41,163 bases of DNA from Roseateles sp. (GCA_015657635.1 JACDQM010000146.1:1-41163), one strand, 5' to 3'; numbered from the stretch's first letter, positions 15,742 through 26,090 are shown. Translations and numbers: made by a program. The notes: generated by a model from the sequence alone, not told the origin.

Positions 15742-16392
15742 TCAGGGCATCTGCAGGCGCTTGTAGTAGCGCGCGGTGCTGTGCAGCTGGCCGTCGGCGC
15801 TGGCGTCGTAATCGGGCACCTCGCCGGCACGCACCCAGCCCAGATGCGCATACACCGCTTCCGCCTGCGAGCCGGCGGGCGTGTCCAGCACCAGCAGGGT
15901 GCGCCCCTGGGCCAAGGCGGCGCATTCCAGCCGGCTCATCAGGCGGCTGGCGATGCCACGGCCACGCGACTGGCTGTGCACCATCAGGCCCTGGACCTCA
16001 CCGCGATGGTGGGCGTTGGCCAAGGGGCACATCGACAGCTGCGCCACACCCAGCAGCTGCGAGGGCTGCTCGTCCTCACAGGCGATCCACAGATGGTGGC
16101 GCGGACCCAGGCGCGCGAACACCGCGTGCCAGTAGTCCAGCGCGGCATAGCGCGACAGTGGTGCAAGAAAGCCCAGGCTGGCGCCGTGGTGCACGTTGTC
16201 GATCAGCAGATCGGCCAGGGCGGGCAGCCAGTGCAGATCGGCGCTGCCCAGCTTCTTGACGGCGGGCAGCGGCCGCTCGCGCAGCATGGGGGCTGGGCGG
16301 CCGGCGGGCTGCAGCTGAACGCGTTCGTACTGGGCCGCCTGGAAACCGAGGTCGATCGAGGGGATGTCGGATTGGGCTTGACGGAAGAACAT
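15742..16392 (-). CDS. GNAT family N-acetyltransferase
   Basis: 216-residue protein with an acetyl-CoA-binding GNAT domain in its C-terminal two thirds. VQGLMVHSQSRGRGIASRLMSRLECAALAQGRTLLVLDTPAGSQAEAVYAHLGWVRAGEVPDYD contains the motif A pattern (V....R.RGIA..L) and the C-terminal 'A...Y..LGW...G' motif. The first 45 residues are extra and unassigned. The predicted acceptor is unknown; small molecules or antibiotics are usual for stand-alone members. It is convergent with the sugar dehydrogenase (eight-base gap). The start has only a weak ribosome site, and an internal start at Met36 (MLRERPLPAV) would trim the unassigned N-terminus. Confidence 0.84.
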   Translation of the reverse strand: MFFRQAQSDIPSIDLGFQAAQYERVQLQPAGRPAPMLRERPLPAVKKLGSADLHWLPALADLLIDNVHHGASLGFLAPLSRYAALDYWHAVFARLGPRHHLWIACEDEQPSQLLGVAQLSMCPLANAHHRGEVQGLMVHSQSRGRGIASRLMSRLECAALAQGRTLLVLDTPAGSQAEAVYAHLGWVRAGEVPDYDASADGQLHSTARYYKRLQMP

Positions 16393-16498
16393 CGCGGGGT
16401 CTCACGCAGGGATCTTGTCCGCCCAGGCCTTCTGGACCCGGCGGGGCATGGTTTTCCCTGAGCAAGCCGCGTGCCAGCCCCATGGGCCGGGTTTGGCC

Positions 16499-17674
16499 TC
16501 AGCCCTCCAGCCCGGGTTCCGCGAGCAGGCGCCCGCGCCCGGTGCGTTTGGCTTCATAGAGCGCCGTCTCGGCGCGGCGCATCAGGTCCTCGACATCGCG
16601 GTCGCCATGCCGCAGGCGTGCCCAGCCGGCGCTGAAATCCAGCGCAAAGCCCAGTTCGGCCGGCGCATTGAGGGCCAGTGCCTCGCGCAGGCGCTTGTCC
16701 AGGGCCTCCGGGCCTTGTGCATCGCATCGCATCATCAGCACGGCAAATTCCTCGCCGCCGACACGGCCGACCAGGTCGCCCAGGCGCTTCTGCTCCTGCA
16801 GGCAGCGGCCGAACAAGGCCAGCGCGCGGTCTCCCATTTCCGGCCCATGCTTGTCGTTGAGCGCTTTCAGGAAGTCGATGTCCAGCATCATCAGCGCCAG
16901 CGGCTCTTTGTAGCGCCGTGCCATCGAGAGGTGGTCCACCGAGCGCGACAGGAAGGCGCGGCGGTTGCACAGCCCCGTCAGCATGTCGGTCTGCGCCAGG
17001 CGCTGGAAGGCGTTCTCGGCCTCGCCACGCCAGGCCGCCAGCATGGCGGCCAGCGTCAGCGGCACGGCCAGCACGCTGATCACCATGGACAGCGTGTTGA
17101 GAGGATGGGGCGTGGCAAAACTTGGATAGGCCGCTTCATGCAGGGCGGCCAGTGCGGCGCGTCCACCGGTCAGCAGCGCCATCACCGCCAGACAGCCCAG
17201 CAGCAGGCCGCGCCAGCGCCAGCTGGCCCGCACCAGCTCGGGCTCCATGCCTTTGGGGGCCTGGACCAGCGCCAGGCACAGCAGCAGCAGCTGGGCGCAG
17301 AACAGCGCGTTGCTGCTGCTGGTGCGCAGGCTGAAGCTGCCGAAGCTCAGCAGATAGAGCAGGGCCGCCAGCGCCGGCAGCGCCAGCATCAGGCGCCGGC
17401 CACGCCGCGGGCCCAACCATTGCGCGATGGCGAACCACAGCGCGCTGAGCGCAGCGGCGATCGCCGCCATCGCCAGTGCGCCCACCCAGCGGTTGCCCTG
17501 CTCCGGCGCCAGCACCAGCAGCAGCCAGCCCACGCCGTGCAAGGTCATCGCGGCCAGGGCGTGGCGGCCACCTGGGCTGAGCTGGTGCCAGCCCATCAGC
17601 ACCGGCAGCGCCAGAGCCAGCACCAGGGACTGCAGGGCCAGCAGGCTGAACAGCGTCGGAAGGTCGAAGTGCAT
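16499..17674 (-). CDS. Membrane-bound diguanylate cyclase (GGDEF)
   Basis: 391-residue protein. Roughly six hydrophobic segments cover residues 5-215, followed by a GGDEF domain that makes cyclic di-GMP from two GTP. The active-site motif is GGEEF at 306-310. An RLGD inhibitory I-site lies at 297-300, exactly five residues upstream, so product inhibition is expected. LTGLCNRRAF and MMLDIDFLKALNDKHG are the standard nucleotide- and metal-binding motifs, all intact. No EAL domain is present. The membrane part resembles no named sensor domain that I recognise. The neighbouring genes give no clue to the signal. Confidence 0.9.
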   Translation of the reverse strand: MHFDLPTLFSLLALQSLVLALALPVLMGWHQLSPGGRHALAAMTLHGVGWLLLVLAPEQGNRWVGALAMAAIAAALSALWFAIAQWLGPRRGRRLMLALPALAALLYLLSFGSFSLRTSSSNALFCAQLLLLCLALVQAPKGMEPELVRASWRWRGLLLGCLAVMALLTGGRAALAALHEAAYPSFATPHPLNTLSMVISVLAVPLTLAAMLAAWRGEAENAFQRLAQTDMLTGLCNRRAFLSRSVDHLSMARRYKEPLALMMLDIDFLKALNDKHGPEMGDRALALFGRCLQEQKRLGDLVGRVGGEEFAVLMMRCDAQGPEALDKRLREALALNAPAELGFALDFSAGWARLRHGDRDVEDLMRRAETALYEAKRTGRGRLLAEPGLEG

Positions 17675-17705
17675 GTTGGGCGTTCGATGTCGGGTTCAAC
17701 AGACT

Positions 17706-19207
17706 CTACTGGAAGGCCACCTCGGCGAAGCTGCGCAGCTTGCGGCTGTGCAGGCGGTCCGGCCCCTGGGCGCGCAGCAGCTCGACGGCCCGCAGCCCGA
17801 TGCGCAGGTGCTGGTCGACGCGCTGTCGGTAGAACTTGTCGGCCATGCCTGGCAGCTTGATCTCGCCATGCAGCGGCTTGTCGGACACGCACAGCAGGGT
17901 GCCGTAGGGCACGCGAAAGCGGAAACCGTTGGCAGCCAGCGTGGCGCTCTCCATGTCCAGCGCAATGGCGCGGCTCTGGCTGAAACGGCGCTCCGGGCCG
18001 CCGCCGACGGACTGGGGCAGCAGCTCCCAGTTGCGGTTGTCGGTCGACGCCACGGTGCCGGTGCGCAGCACGCGCTTGAGCGCCGCATCGCTCAGGCCGG
18101 TGACCTCGGCGACCGCCTGCTCCAGCGCCACCTGCACCTCGGCCAGCGGAGGGATCGGCACCCACAGCGGCAGTTCCTCGTCCAGCACATGGTCCTCGCG
18201 CACATAGCCATGCGCCAGCACATAGTCGCCCAGGGCCTGGCTGTTGCGCAGACCGGCGCAGTGGCCCAGCATCAGCCAGGCATGCGGGCGCAGCACCGCG
18301 AGGTGGTCGCTCATGGTCTTGGCATTGGCCGGGCCGACGCCGATATTGACCATCGTGATGCCGCTGCCATCGGCGCGCACCAGGTGATAGGCCGGCATCT
18401 GCGGCAGGCGCGGCGGCGGCGTGCCCTCCGCTTGTGCGGCACCACCGCGGCGTGTGATCACATTGCCAGGTTCGACGAAGGCGAGGCAGTCGTCATGCGC
18501 GTGCGGCAGCTGCGCATCAGGCGCGCGCTGCATCAGCTCATGGCCGAGACGGATGAACTCGTCGATGTAGAACTGGTAGTTGGTGAACAGCACGAAGTTC
18601 TGGAAGTGCGTGGCCGAGCTGCCGGTGTAGTGGCGCAGGCGCTGCAGCGAATAGTCCACGCGCGGTGCGGTGAACAGCGACAGCGGCTCGGGCTCGCCGC
18701 GCCGCGTTCATGCGTGCCGTTGGCAATGCCGTCGTCCATGGCGGCCAGATCGGGCAGGTCGAAGCAATCGCGCAGCTGCTGGCGGCGCTCGGCGCTGAGC
18801 TCACCTTCCACATGCTGTTCCTCGCCGAGCGCGAAATGCAGCGGGATCGGCTGGTTGCTGCTGCCGACCTCCAGCGTGCCGCCATGGTTGAGCAGCAGCA
18901 GGCGGAACTGTTCGAGGTTGTAGTTGGCGAACAGATCGGGGCGCGTCAGTGTGGTTTCATAGGTGCCCGGCCCGGCGACGAAGCCGTAAGCCAGGCGCGA
19001 ACCGCCGCGCTCCAGCGTGCGGCTGCAGCGCAGGCGCACAAAGGGATAGCAGGCACGCACCCGGCCGATGTCCTCGCCAGCGACGAAGCGCTGCAAGGCA
19101 TCGCGCAGGTGGCCGGTGCTGGCGCTGTAGATGCGCTGGGCCTGGTCCAGCGCGGCTTCGGCCGTATCGAAGGCCGTTGGGGCAAAAAATGGGGGGTCCT
19201 GGGCCAT
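17706..19207 (-). CDS. amn: AMP nucleosidase, interrupted by one apparent frameshift
   Basis: AMP nucleosidase hydrolyses AMP to adenine and ribose 5-phosphate, regulating the AMP pool. The N-terminal regulatory domain is read from 19207 (FDTAEAALDQAQRIYSASTGHLRDAL... to ANGTHERG). The catalytic domain resumes one frame over at EPEPLSLFTAPRVDYSLQRLRHYTG and runs to 17706. Together they give about 500 residues, as in the E. coli enzyme (484). The break is in GC-rich sequence at about 18693-18708, and losing a single base explains it. Both halves are otherwise intact, with family motifs such as HFQNFVLFTNYQFYIDEFIRLG and DMESATLAANGFRFRVPYGTLLCVSDKPLHGEIK. A sequencing error is more likely than a dead gene. 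Confidence 0.88.
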
Positions 19208-19232
19208 GCACCGATTGTGCGGGCAGACGCGC

Positions 19233-19718
19233 TTACTTCAGCGGAATCGGCGTGGCCCGGTCCACCGGCACCGCAGTGACGCTGTTCTGCGGCGAACCCT
19301 CGATCAGGCGCTCGGCATAGGTCAGGTAGACCAGGGTGTTGCGCTTGGCATCGACCATGCGCACGATGCGCAGCTTCTTGAACACCAGCGAGATGCGCTC
19401 GCTGAACACCTCTTCCTGCTGCGGCAGCGGCTTGGCGATGCTGATCGGGCCGACCTGGCGGCAGGCGATCGAGGCCTCGCTGCGATCTTCGGCCAGGCCG
19501 AGTGCACCCTTGATGCCGCCGGTCTTGGCGCGCGAGACGTAGCAGGTGACGCCAGACACCTTGGGGTCGTCATAGGCCTCGACCACGATTTTGTGGTCCG
19601 GGCCGATCCACTTGAAAACCGTGTCCACCTCGCCGATCGATTCGGCCTGTACGCAGGCGACCAGCAGGCCCAGGCCGGCCAACGCACCCAGCAGCTTGGC
19701 GTTCTTGTTCTTCAGCAT
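19233..19718 (-). CDS. creA: CreA family periplasmic protein
   Basis: 161-residue protein of the CreA family, conserved in proteobacteria and of unknown biochemical function. The N-terminus [25 protein letters not shown] is a signal sequence. LVAC at 19-22 also fits a lipobox, so it may be a lipoprotein rather than a soluble periplasmic protein. The mature part has the family's blocks [60 protein letters not shown] and [47 protein letters not shown] before the ATG at 19718 sets the start. The cre regulon genes creBCD are not nearby. Confidence 0.92.
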   Translation of the reverse strand: MLKNKNAKLLGALAGLGLLVACVQAESIGEVDTVFKWIGPDHKIVVEAYDDPKVSGVTCYVSRAKTGGIKGALGLAEDRSEASIACRQVGPISIAKPLPQQEEVFSERISLVFKKLRIVRMVDAKRNTLVYLTYAERLIEGSPQNSVTAVPVDRATPIPLK

Positions 19719-19901
19719 CGTGCAATCCTCCTTGGCGGCCGGCGGCAAGAGCCGGCGCATGGCGGGCACGATAGCGCATCGCTGCCTTTGTATCGCCCGG
19801 CGCCTTCGCGGGGATCGCGCGGGACCATCACTGCTGCCAAGCCCTGGCGGGGTCATGCCTTATGCTGCGCCGCCCTACAGCCTATCCTTGCCCACGCAGA
19901 C

Positions 19902-20387
19902 ATGTCCGATAGCGAAGCCCAAGACCGACCCGACATCCAGGAGCCCCGCCTGTGGCAGGACGCGCGCTGGACCGCGCAAGTGATCAAGAACGAGGACGAC
20001 GAAGGCTGGGCGGTAGCGATGACGCTGGCCGGCCAGGCCGAGCCGGCCCTGGTCGGGCCCTGGACCATGGGGCGCGACAAGAAGAACCCCAAGCCGCTGG
20101 ACATCAATGCCTTCAACACGCTGGTGAAGACTGCGTCGGAAGTGCTGCGCCGCCATGAGCAGCAACTGCATGCGCAGCTGCATCAAAGCCTGCGCGTCAC
20201 GGCCGCTGACGCGAGCATCGAGGTGCGGCTGGACATCGTGCCGGATGACGATGAGCCCTATGCGCTGCTGAGCGCGTATGACGAGATGGGTGAGCGTCTG
20301 GCTGAGGTCAAGGTGCGGCCCGGCTTCAAGCTCAACCGTGCCAGCGCTACTGCCTGGATCGAAGCGGAATTCGAGCGGCCTCGCTGA
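19902..20387 (+). CDS. Hypothetical protein, function unknown
   Basis: 161-residue soluble acidic protein without signal peptide or membrane segment. The middle section (LVGPWTMGRDKKNPKPLDINAFNTLVKTASEVLRRHEQQLHAQLHQSL) looks well structured, followed by beta-rich IEVRLDIVPDDDEPYALLSAYDEMGERLAEVKVRPGFKLNRASATAWIEAEF. I recognise no named family. The normal codon composition and well-mixed protein sequence argue that it is real. The ATG at 19902 is the natural start; the much longer upstream frame (from 19131) overlaps creA on the other strand and is not credible. Divergent from creA. Confidence 0.72.
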   Translation: MSDSEAQDRPDIQEPRLWQDARWTAQVIKNEDDEGWAVAMTLAGQAEPALVGPWTMGRDKKNPKPLDINAFNTLVKTASEVLRRHEQQLHAQLHQSLRVTAADASIEVRLDIVPDDDEPYALLSAYDEMGERLAEVKVRPGFKLNRASATAWIEAEFERPR

Positions 20388-20407
20388 GCCTCAGGCCGTG
20401 AACGCCG

Positions 20408-21406
20408 TCAGCGCGGCGACGGCAGCGGCTCGCCCAGCAGGCGGGGCCACAGCCAGCGCAGGCCGCGGCCGACATCGGCGCGCACGCCCACTGCTTCAGG
20501 CTGAGCCAGCATCTGCAGCGGTGAGGCCTCACGTGCCACCTCGAAGGCGAACACATAGAAAGGTTCCTGGCCCATGCGCAGATCGCTGATCACGAGGCTG
20601 GGGCCGCGCCGCTCCAGCTTGTAGAAGCCATCGCTGAAGGATGCCAGCATGGCCACAGGGGCATGCTGGGCCACCAAGGGCAGCAAGGACATGCCGCGAT
20701 CAAAGGCCTCGAAACGGACCACCGGCTGCGCGTCCAGCAGCGAGTAGAAGCCTTCCAGATAGCCCTCGGGCGTGATCGCGACCACCCGCCACAAGACGGT
20801 ATTCAACGGGCTGGGCGTCACCAGCAGGCGCTCGACCTGTTGCCCGGCCAGGCTCTGGCGCGCGATCTGAGTCACATGCTGCTGGGCAGCCAAGCCCCAG
20901 GCCAGATAGGCGCTGGACAGCAGCAGGCCGGCGGCATTCCAGCGCAGCGCCGCAGCGCGGCCGCGCAGGGCGATGCCGGTGCCGATCAGCAGGGGCAGGG
21001 TGTAGAGCGGGTCGATGACGAAGATGCTGCCCAGGCCCAGCGGCTCGGCCGAGAAGGGCCGCAGCAACTGAGTGCCGTAGATGGTCATGAAGTCCAGCAG
21101 CGGGTGCGTGATCAGCGCCAGCCAGACGGCCAGAACCCAGTGCCGAATGTGCTGGCGCTCACGCTGCAGCCAGGCGATGGCGGTGCCCAGCAGCGGCGCC
21201 GCCAGCGTCAGCCAGAACAGTGCATGGCTGTCGGCCCGGTGCAGCACCATATTGCTGAGCGCGTCGCCATGGTCGATCAGCACGTCCAGATCCGGCAGCG
21301 TGCCGCAGACGGCGCCCCAGGCGGCCGCTTTCCACAGCGCCGTGCGGCGCCCCATCACCGCGACCGTGACGGCCGCACCGAGTGCAATCTGAGAGACGGA
21401 ATCCAT
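20408..21406 (-). CDS. Membrane-bound predicted metal-dependent hydrolase (YdjM/DUF457 type)
   Basis: 332-residue membrane protein. The N-terminal half carries the pattern of the YdjM-like family: LPDLDVLIDHGDALSNMVLHRADSHALFW, then THPLLDFMTIYGTQLLRPFSAEPLGLGSIFVIDPLYTLPLL. The conserved His and Asp residues (PDLD, HR..SH, HPLLD) suggest a metal site in the membrane. About four to five hydrophobic segments fill residues 1-190; the C-terminal half looks soluble and beta-rich. E. coli YdjM is LexA-regulated, but no LexA box was found here. The start at 21406 (MDSVSQIALGAAVTVAVMG) gives the family's N-terminus; a longer frame to 21742 overlaps the GST gene and is rejected. Confidence 0.82.
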   Translation of the reverse strand: MDSVSQIALGAAVTVAVMGRRTALWKAAAWGAVCGTLPDLDVLIDHGDALSNMVLHRADSHALFWLTLAAPLLGTAIAWLQRERQHIRHWVLAVWLALITHPLLDFMTIYGTQLLRPFSAEPLGLGSIFVIDPLYTLPLLIGTGIALRGRAAALRWNAAGLLLSSAYLAWGLAAQQHVTQIARQSLAGQQVERLLVTPSPLNTVLWRVVAITPEGYLEGFYSLLDAQPVVRFEAFDRGMSLLPLVAQHAPVAMLASFSDGFYKLERRGPSLVISDLRMGQEPFYVFAFEVAREASPLQMLAQPEAVGVRADVGRGLRWLWPRLLGEPLPSPR

Positions 21407-21461
21407 GGCGGGCCATTGTGCCCAGCCCTGCAGCGCCTTGCTGGCGCAAGGCTGCCGTTGT

Positions 21462-22154
21462 TCAGGGCCGCAGATCGGGCGCCGGCACCAGCGAGATGCC
21501 CTGCGCCTGTGCCGCTTCGAACTGGCGCGCCTGTGCGCGCTGGTAGGCCGGGCGCTGCTGCAGTCGGGCCCAGTAGGCGGCGACGGCGGGCGTGAACTGC
21601 TCATGCAGACCCAGGTGCTGGGCCAGCAGCAAGGCGTAGCCCACCGAGATGTCGGCGGCGGTGAAGCGGCCGGCGCACAGCCACTCGCGCGCCTGCAGAC
21701 GCGGCTCCAGCGTGCGCAGCCGCGCCAGGAACCACTTGGCATAGTCGTCGGCCACCTGCGGCTGGCGCCGCTCGGGCGGCTCGAAGAAGCGGTAGCGCAG
21801 CACCAGGGTCTGCGGGAAGGTCAGCGTTGCCTCGCCGAAGTGCAGATGGTTCAGGTAGGCGCCGTAGTCGGCTTCAGCCACGCCGACATCCAGCCCGCCC
21901 GGGCTGTGGCGCGCGGCCAGGTACTGGCAGATCGCCGCCGACTCGCTCATGCGCATGGCATCCGGCGCATCGCCGTCAACCAGCAGCGGCACCGTGCCCA
22001 GCGGGTTGTGCTCGAAGTAGCTCTTGCCATGCGCGCGCGGCGGGAAGGGCAGCATGCGCAGCTCACAGGGCAGGCTCAGCTCCTCCAGCGCCCACAGCGG
22101 TCGGAAGGAGCGGGCGCTGAGGCAGTGATAGAGGCTGATGGGCATGGTGGGCAA
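21462..22154 (-). CDS. Glutathione S-transferase family protein
   Basis: 230-residue GST. The N-terminal thioredoxin-like domain (residues 5-85) contains YHCLSARSFRPLWALEEL with the usual Ser/Arg region, NPLGTVPLLVDGD with the cis-proline, and MSESAAICQYLA with the Glu-Ser glutathione-binding pair. The all-helical C-terminal domain includes CAGRFTAADISVGYALLLAQHLGL with the N-capping box. The substrate is unknown. MPTMPIS and, three codons in, MPIS are equivalent starts; the first is given. It is 55 bases upstream of the YdjM-like gene on the same strand and may be co-transcribed with it. Confidence 0.9.
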   Translation of the reverse strand: MPTMPISLYHCLSARSFRPLWALEELSLPCELRMLPFPPRAHGKSYFEHNPLGTVPLLVDGDAPDAMRMSESAAICQYLAARHSPGGLDVGVAEADYGAYLNHLHFGEATLTFPQTLVLRYRFFEPPERRQPQVADDYAKWFLARLRTLEPRLQAREWLCAGRFTAADISVGYALLLAQHLGLHEQFTPAVAAYWARLQQRPAYQRAQARQFEAAQAQGISLVPAPDLRP

Positions 22155-22251
22155 GCTGGCTGGGTAGTCTCTGGCGTATCTGCGAAAACAGGCGTAAAAG
22201 GGGAACTGTCAGGGAGTCGTCATTCTGTTCGCTCAGCCGAGGAGTGTCGCC

Positions 22252-22626
22252 ATGTCTTGGAATATGAGCCTGCTACCGACCGATGTCCTTCGGTCCTTGC
22301 CCGAGCTGCCCAGCCCTATTGAGCATCACATCGAACCGGCGCCTGTGCCGCAGCATGCATTGGTGCTTGATGTGCGCTCCTACGCTGAATTCATGTCTGG
22401 CCATGTCGACGGGGCGCGCTGCCTGCCCTTGCCTCGGCTCCTGGAAGACATCGTTCATGTTGCTCCCGACCCGGAGCATCCCATCGTGCTGTACTGCGCC
22501 AGCGGCGCCCGAGCAGAGCAGGCGCTGGGCCTGTTGCGGCGGATGGGTTACCACCAGTGTTTCAACGGAGGCACACCCGCAGATCTGGCCGGCAAGATGG
22601 GACGGGCGGTCCGGCAGGGCATGTAA
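22252..22626 (+). CDS. Rhodanese-like sulfurtransferase, single domain
   Basis: 124-residue protein with one rhodanese domain. LVLDVRSYAEFMSGHVDGARCLPL (37-60) is the CH2A-type opening and YCASGARAEQA carries the active Cys82 in the loop CASGAR, so it should be able to hold a persulfide. GGTPADL is the closing motif. It is probably cytoplasmic, since no signal peptide is present. Proteins of this size (PspE/GlpE-like) transfer sulfane sulfur to thiols or cyanide; the acceptor is unknown. The ATG at 22252 follows GGAGTG. It is convergent with icmF. Confidence 0.9.
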   Translation: MSWNMSLLPTDVLRSLPELPSPIEHHIEPAPVPQHALVLDVRSYAEFMSGHVDGARCLPLPRLLEDIVHVAPDPEHPIVLYCASGARAEQALGLLRRMGYHQCFNGGTPADLAGKMGRAVRQGM

Positions 22627-22629
22627 TCT

Positions 22630-22658
22630 GCCGTCTGAGAGGGCGCGCTGCAGACGGC
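22630..22658. terminator. Hairpin between convergent genes, possible terminator
   Basis: The perfect eight-base arms GCCGTCTG (22630-22637) and CAGACGGC (22651-22658) lie four bases after the rhodanese stop and before the icmF stop from the other side. There is no T run on either strand, so it would be an inefficient intrinsic terminator at best. Confidence 0.4.
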
Positions 22659-22706
22659 GCGACTCCAGGATGGAAGGCTGTGCTGAGCAGCGCTGGCATC
22701 GCGGAA

Positions 22707-25700
22707 TCACATGCTGCGCCGGTACTGCCCGCCCACCTCGAACAAGGCGCTGGTGATCTGGCCCAGGCTGCAGACGCGCACTGCATCCATCAGCACTTCG
22801 AACACGTTCTTGTTGTCGATCACGGCCTGCTGCAGGCGCTGCAGCAGCAGCGGCGCCTCGGCGGCGTGGCGGCTGTGGAAATCGGCCAGGCGTGTCAGCT
22901 GGCTCTGCTTTTCTTCCTCGGTGCTGCGCGCCAGTTCGATGTGCTCGCCGTCCTCGCCGTTCAGCGGATCGCCCTTGGGATTGCGGAAGGTGTTGACGCC
23001 GATGATGGGGTACTCGCCGGTGTGCTTGAGCATCTCGTAATGCATGCTCTCTTCCTGGATCTTGCTACGCTGGTAGCCGGTCTCCATCGCGCCCAGCACG
23101 CCGCCGCGCTCGGCGATCTTCTCGAACTCGGCCAGCACCATCTCTTCCACCAGCTCGGTCAGCTCTTCGATGATGAAGGCGCCCTGGTTGGGGTTCTCGT
23201 TCTTGGCCAGGCCCCACTCGCGGTTGATGATCAGCTGGATGGCCATCGCGCGGCGCACCGACTCCTCGGTGGGCGTGGTGATGGCTTCGTCGAACGCATT
23301 GGTGTGCAGGCTGTTGCAGTTGTCGTAGATCGCGATCAGCGCCTGCAGCGTGGTGCGGATGTCGTTGAACTGGATCTCCTGCGCGTGCAGGGATCGGCCC
23401 GAGGTCTGGATGTGGTATTTCAGCTTCTGGCTGCGTTCGTTGGCGCCGTACTTGTCGCGCATCGCCACCGCCCAGATGCGCCGCGCCACGCGGCCCAGCA
23501 CGGTGTACTCGGGGTCCATGCCGTTGCTGAAGAAGAAGCTGAGGTTGGGCGCGAAGTCGTCGATGTGCATGCCGCGCGCCAGATAGGCTTCGACGAAGGT
23601 GAAGCCGTTGGACAGCGTCAGCGCCAGCTGGCTGATCGGGTTCGCGCCGGCCTCGGCGATGTGATAGCCGCTGATCGACACCGAGTAGAAGTTGCGCACC
23701 TTGTGATGCACGAAATACTCGGCGATGTCGCCCATCACCTTCAGGCTGAACTCGGTGGAGAAGATGCAGGTGTTCTGGCCCTGGTCTTCCTTCAGGATGT
23801 CGGCCTGCACCGTGCCGCGCACGTTCTCCAGCACCCAGGCGCGGATCTTGGCGGCTTCGGTGTCGCTGGGCTCGCGGCCGTTGTCGCGGCGGAACTTGTC
23901 CAGGTTCTGGTCGATGGCGGTGTTCATGAACATCGCCAGGATCGAGGGCGCAGGCCCGTTGATCGTCATCGACACCGAGGTGCTGGGGCTGCACAGGTCG
24001 AAGCCGTCGTACAGCACCTTCATATCGTCCAGCGTCGCGATGCTGACGCCGGAGTTGCCCACCTTGCCGTAGATGTCCGGACGCGGCGCCGGGTCGGCGC
24101 CATACAGCGTGACCGAGTCGAAGGCGGTGGACAGGCGCTTGGCCTCCATGCCTTCGCTGACCAGCTTGAAGCGCCGGTTGGTGCGGAAGGCGTCGCCCTC
24201 GCCAGCGAACATGCGGGTCGGGTCCTCGCCTTCGCGCTTGAAGGCAAACACGCCGGCGGTATAGGGGAAGCTGCCGGGCACGTTGTCCAGCATCAGCCAC
24301 TTCAGCAGTTCGCCGTGGTCTTCGTAGCGCGGCAGCGCCACCTTGCGGATCTTGGTGCCCGACAGGCTGCTGGAGACCAGGCTGGTGCGGATCTCCTTGT
24401 CGCGGATCTTCACCACATATTCGTCGCCGGCATAGGCCTTCTGCATATCCGGCCACTGCTGCAGCAGGTGGCGCGCGTCGGCGTCCAGCCGCGTGTCTCG
24501 AAGCTGAGCCTGCTCCGCCAGTGCGTCGCGGGCCCGGTGTTTTTCGGGCAGGGCTTCGAACAGCATGCGTGATGCGGCCTGCAGCTGCTGGATCTCGCGC
24601 GCCAAGGTGGCCTGCTGATGCACGCGGCGCTTGTAGCCGCGCACGCCATCGGCGATCTCGGCCAGGTAGCGGGTGCGTGCCGGCGGCACGATGGGGGTCT
24701 GGTGCGTGCTGTGGCGGGTGGCGGCCAGCGGCAAGCGGCCCTCATCGAGCTGCAGGCCGAGCTGGGCGAGGCGCGGCTTCAGGGCCTGGTAGAGCGCCGT
24801 CACGCCGTCATCGTTGAAGCGGCTGGCCATGGTGCCGAACACCGGCATCTGGTCGGGCATCACCGTGAAGGCTTCGCGGTTGCGCTGCACCTGCTTGGCC
24901 ACATCGCGCAGCGCATCGGCGGCGCCCTTGCGGTCGAACTTGTTGATGGCCACGAACTCGGCGAAGTCCAGCATGTCGATCTTCTCGAGCTGGCTGGCGG
25001 CGCCGAACTCGGGCGTCATCACATACACCGGCACGTCCACATGCGGCACGATGGCGGCGTCGCCCTGGCCGATGCCCGAGGTTTCGACGATCACCAGATC
25101 AAAGCCGGCCACCTTCGCCGCTGCGATTACATCGGGCAGGGCCTTGCTGATCTCGCTGCCGAAGTCGCGCGTGGCCAGGCTGCGCATGAAGACACGGCTG
25201 CCTTGGCTCCAGGGCGCGATCGCGTTCATGCGAATGCGGTCGCCCAGCAGCGCGCCACCGCTCTTGCGGCGCGAGGGGTCGATCGAGATCAGCGCCACGC
25301 GCTTGCTGTCGCCCTGGTCCAGGCGCAGGCGGCGGATCAGTTCGTCGGTCAGGCTGGACTTGCCGGCGCCGCCGGTGCCGGTGATGCCCAGCACAGGGGT
25401 CCTCAGGCCGGCCGCCTGCTCGCGCAGGGCCTGGACCAGGGCCGGGTCGGCCTTTTCATTCTCCAGCGCCGTGATCAGCTGGGCCAGCGCGCGCCAGGCG
25501 GCTTCATCATGGCCCTGGATGGCGGACAGCGCCTTGGGCGCGTGGGTGGCGAAGTCCTGGTCGCACTTCATCACCATCTCGCCGATCATGCCGGCCAGGC
25601 CCATGCGCTGGCCGTCCTCGGGGCTGAAGATGCGCACGCCATGGGCGGCCAGATCGCGGATCTCGGCCGGCACGATCACGCCGCCGCCGCCGCCGAAGAC

Positions 25701-26009
25701 CTGGACCTTGTCGCCGCCGCGCGCCTTCAGCAGGTCGACCATGTATTTGAAGTATTCGACATGGCCGCCCTGGTAGGAGCTGATCGCGATGCCCTGGGCG
25801 TCTTCCTGCAGTGCGGCGGTGACGACTTCATCGACCGAGCGGTTGTGGCCCAGATGGATCACCTCGGCGCCCATGCTCTGCAGGATGCGCCGCATGATGT
25901 TGATGGCCGCGTCATGCCCGTCAAACAGGCTGGCGGCCGTCACGAAGCGGACTTTGTGGGTGGGGCGATACTCGGCCAGGGCTTTGTACTCGGCGGACAG
26001 GTCGCTCAT
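22707..26009 (-). CDS. icmF: Fused isobutyryl-CoA mutase (B12-dependent, with G-protein chaperone domain)
   Basis: 1100-residue enzyme that interconverts isobutyryl-CoA and n-butyryl-CoA with adenosylcobalamin. Three parts are seen: a B12-binding domain (about 15-150, with the IcmF form of the cobalamin motif DGHDAAIN at 30-37), a MeaB-like GTPase chaperone (about 205-420; P-loop [17 protein letters not shown] at 356-359), and the mutase barrel (about 550-1100). Substrate-determining residues read Phe601 (RMFAGEG) and Gln745 (GQNTCIF), the isobutyryl-CoA pair rather than the Tyr/Arg of methylmalonyl-CoA mutase or the Leu/Ala of pivalyl-CoA mutase (assignments from memory of the family literature). 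GGAGGAGAC before the ATG at 26009 sets the start. The promoter region carries a 16-base palindrome. Confidence 0.95.
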   Translation of the reverse strand: MSDLSAEYKALAEYRPTHKVRFVTAASLFDGHDAAINIMRRILQSMGAEVIHLGHNRSVDEVVTAALQEDAQGIAISSYQGGHVEYFKYMVDLLKARGGDKVQVFGGGGGVIVPAEIRDLAAHGVRIFSPEDGQRMGLAGMIGEMVMKCDQDFATHAPKALSAIQGHDEAAWRALAQLITALENEKADPALVQALREQAAGLRTPVLGITGTGGAGKSSLTDELIRRLRLDQGDSKRVALISIDPSRRKSGGALLGDRIRMNAIAPWSQGSRVFMRSLATRDFGSEISKALPDVIAAAKVAGFDLVIVETSGIGQGDAAIVPHVDVPVYVMTPEFGAASQLEKIDMLDFAEFVAINKFDRKGAADALRDVAKQVQRNREAFTVMPDQMPVFGTMASRFNDDGVTALYQALKPRLAQLGLQLDEGRLPLAATRHSTHQTPIVPPARTRYLAEIADGVRGYKRRVHQQATLAREIQQLQAASRMLFEALPEKHRARDALAEQAQLRDTRLDADARHLLQQWPDMQKAYAGDEYVVKIRDKEIRTSLVSSSLSGTKIRKVALPRYEDHGELLKWLMLDNVPGSFPYTAGVFAFKREGEDPTRMFAGEGDAFRTNRRFKLVSEGMEAKRLSTAFDSVTLYGADPAPRPDIYGKVGNSGVSIATLDDMKVLYDGFDLCSPSTSVSMTINGPAPSILAMFMNTAIDQNLDKFRRDNGREPSDTEAAKIRAWVLENVRGTVQADILKEDQGQNTCIFSTEFSLKVMGDIAEYFVHHKVRNFYSVSISGYHIAEAGANPISQLALTLSNGFTFVEAYLARGMHIDDFAPNLSFFFSNGMDPEYTVLGRVARRIWAVAMRDKYGANERSQKLKYHIQTSGRSLHAQEIQFNDIRTTLQALIAIYDNCNSLHTNAFDEAITTPTEESVRRAMAIQLIINREWGLAKNENPNQGAFIIEELTELVEEMVLAEFEKIAERGGVLGAMETGYQRSKIQEESMHYEMLKHTGEYPIIGVNTFRNPKGDPLNGEDGEHIELARSTEEEKQSQLTRLADFHSRHAAEAPLLLQRLQQAVIDNKNVFEVLMDAVRVCSLGQITSALFEVGGQYRRSM

Positions 26010-26090
26010 CGGTGTCTCCTCCACGGCTTAAGCCGGGCTGCTCGTGGGCTGGCAGGAATGGTTGGGTGCGATTCTAGGACGTGATTGACG

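Noticed and set aside
22557..24572. 671-codon plus-strand frame opposite icmF
   Set aside because: It overlaps the conserved mutase domain on the other strand and has a shadow-type composition (runs of His, Ala, Asp, Val).
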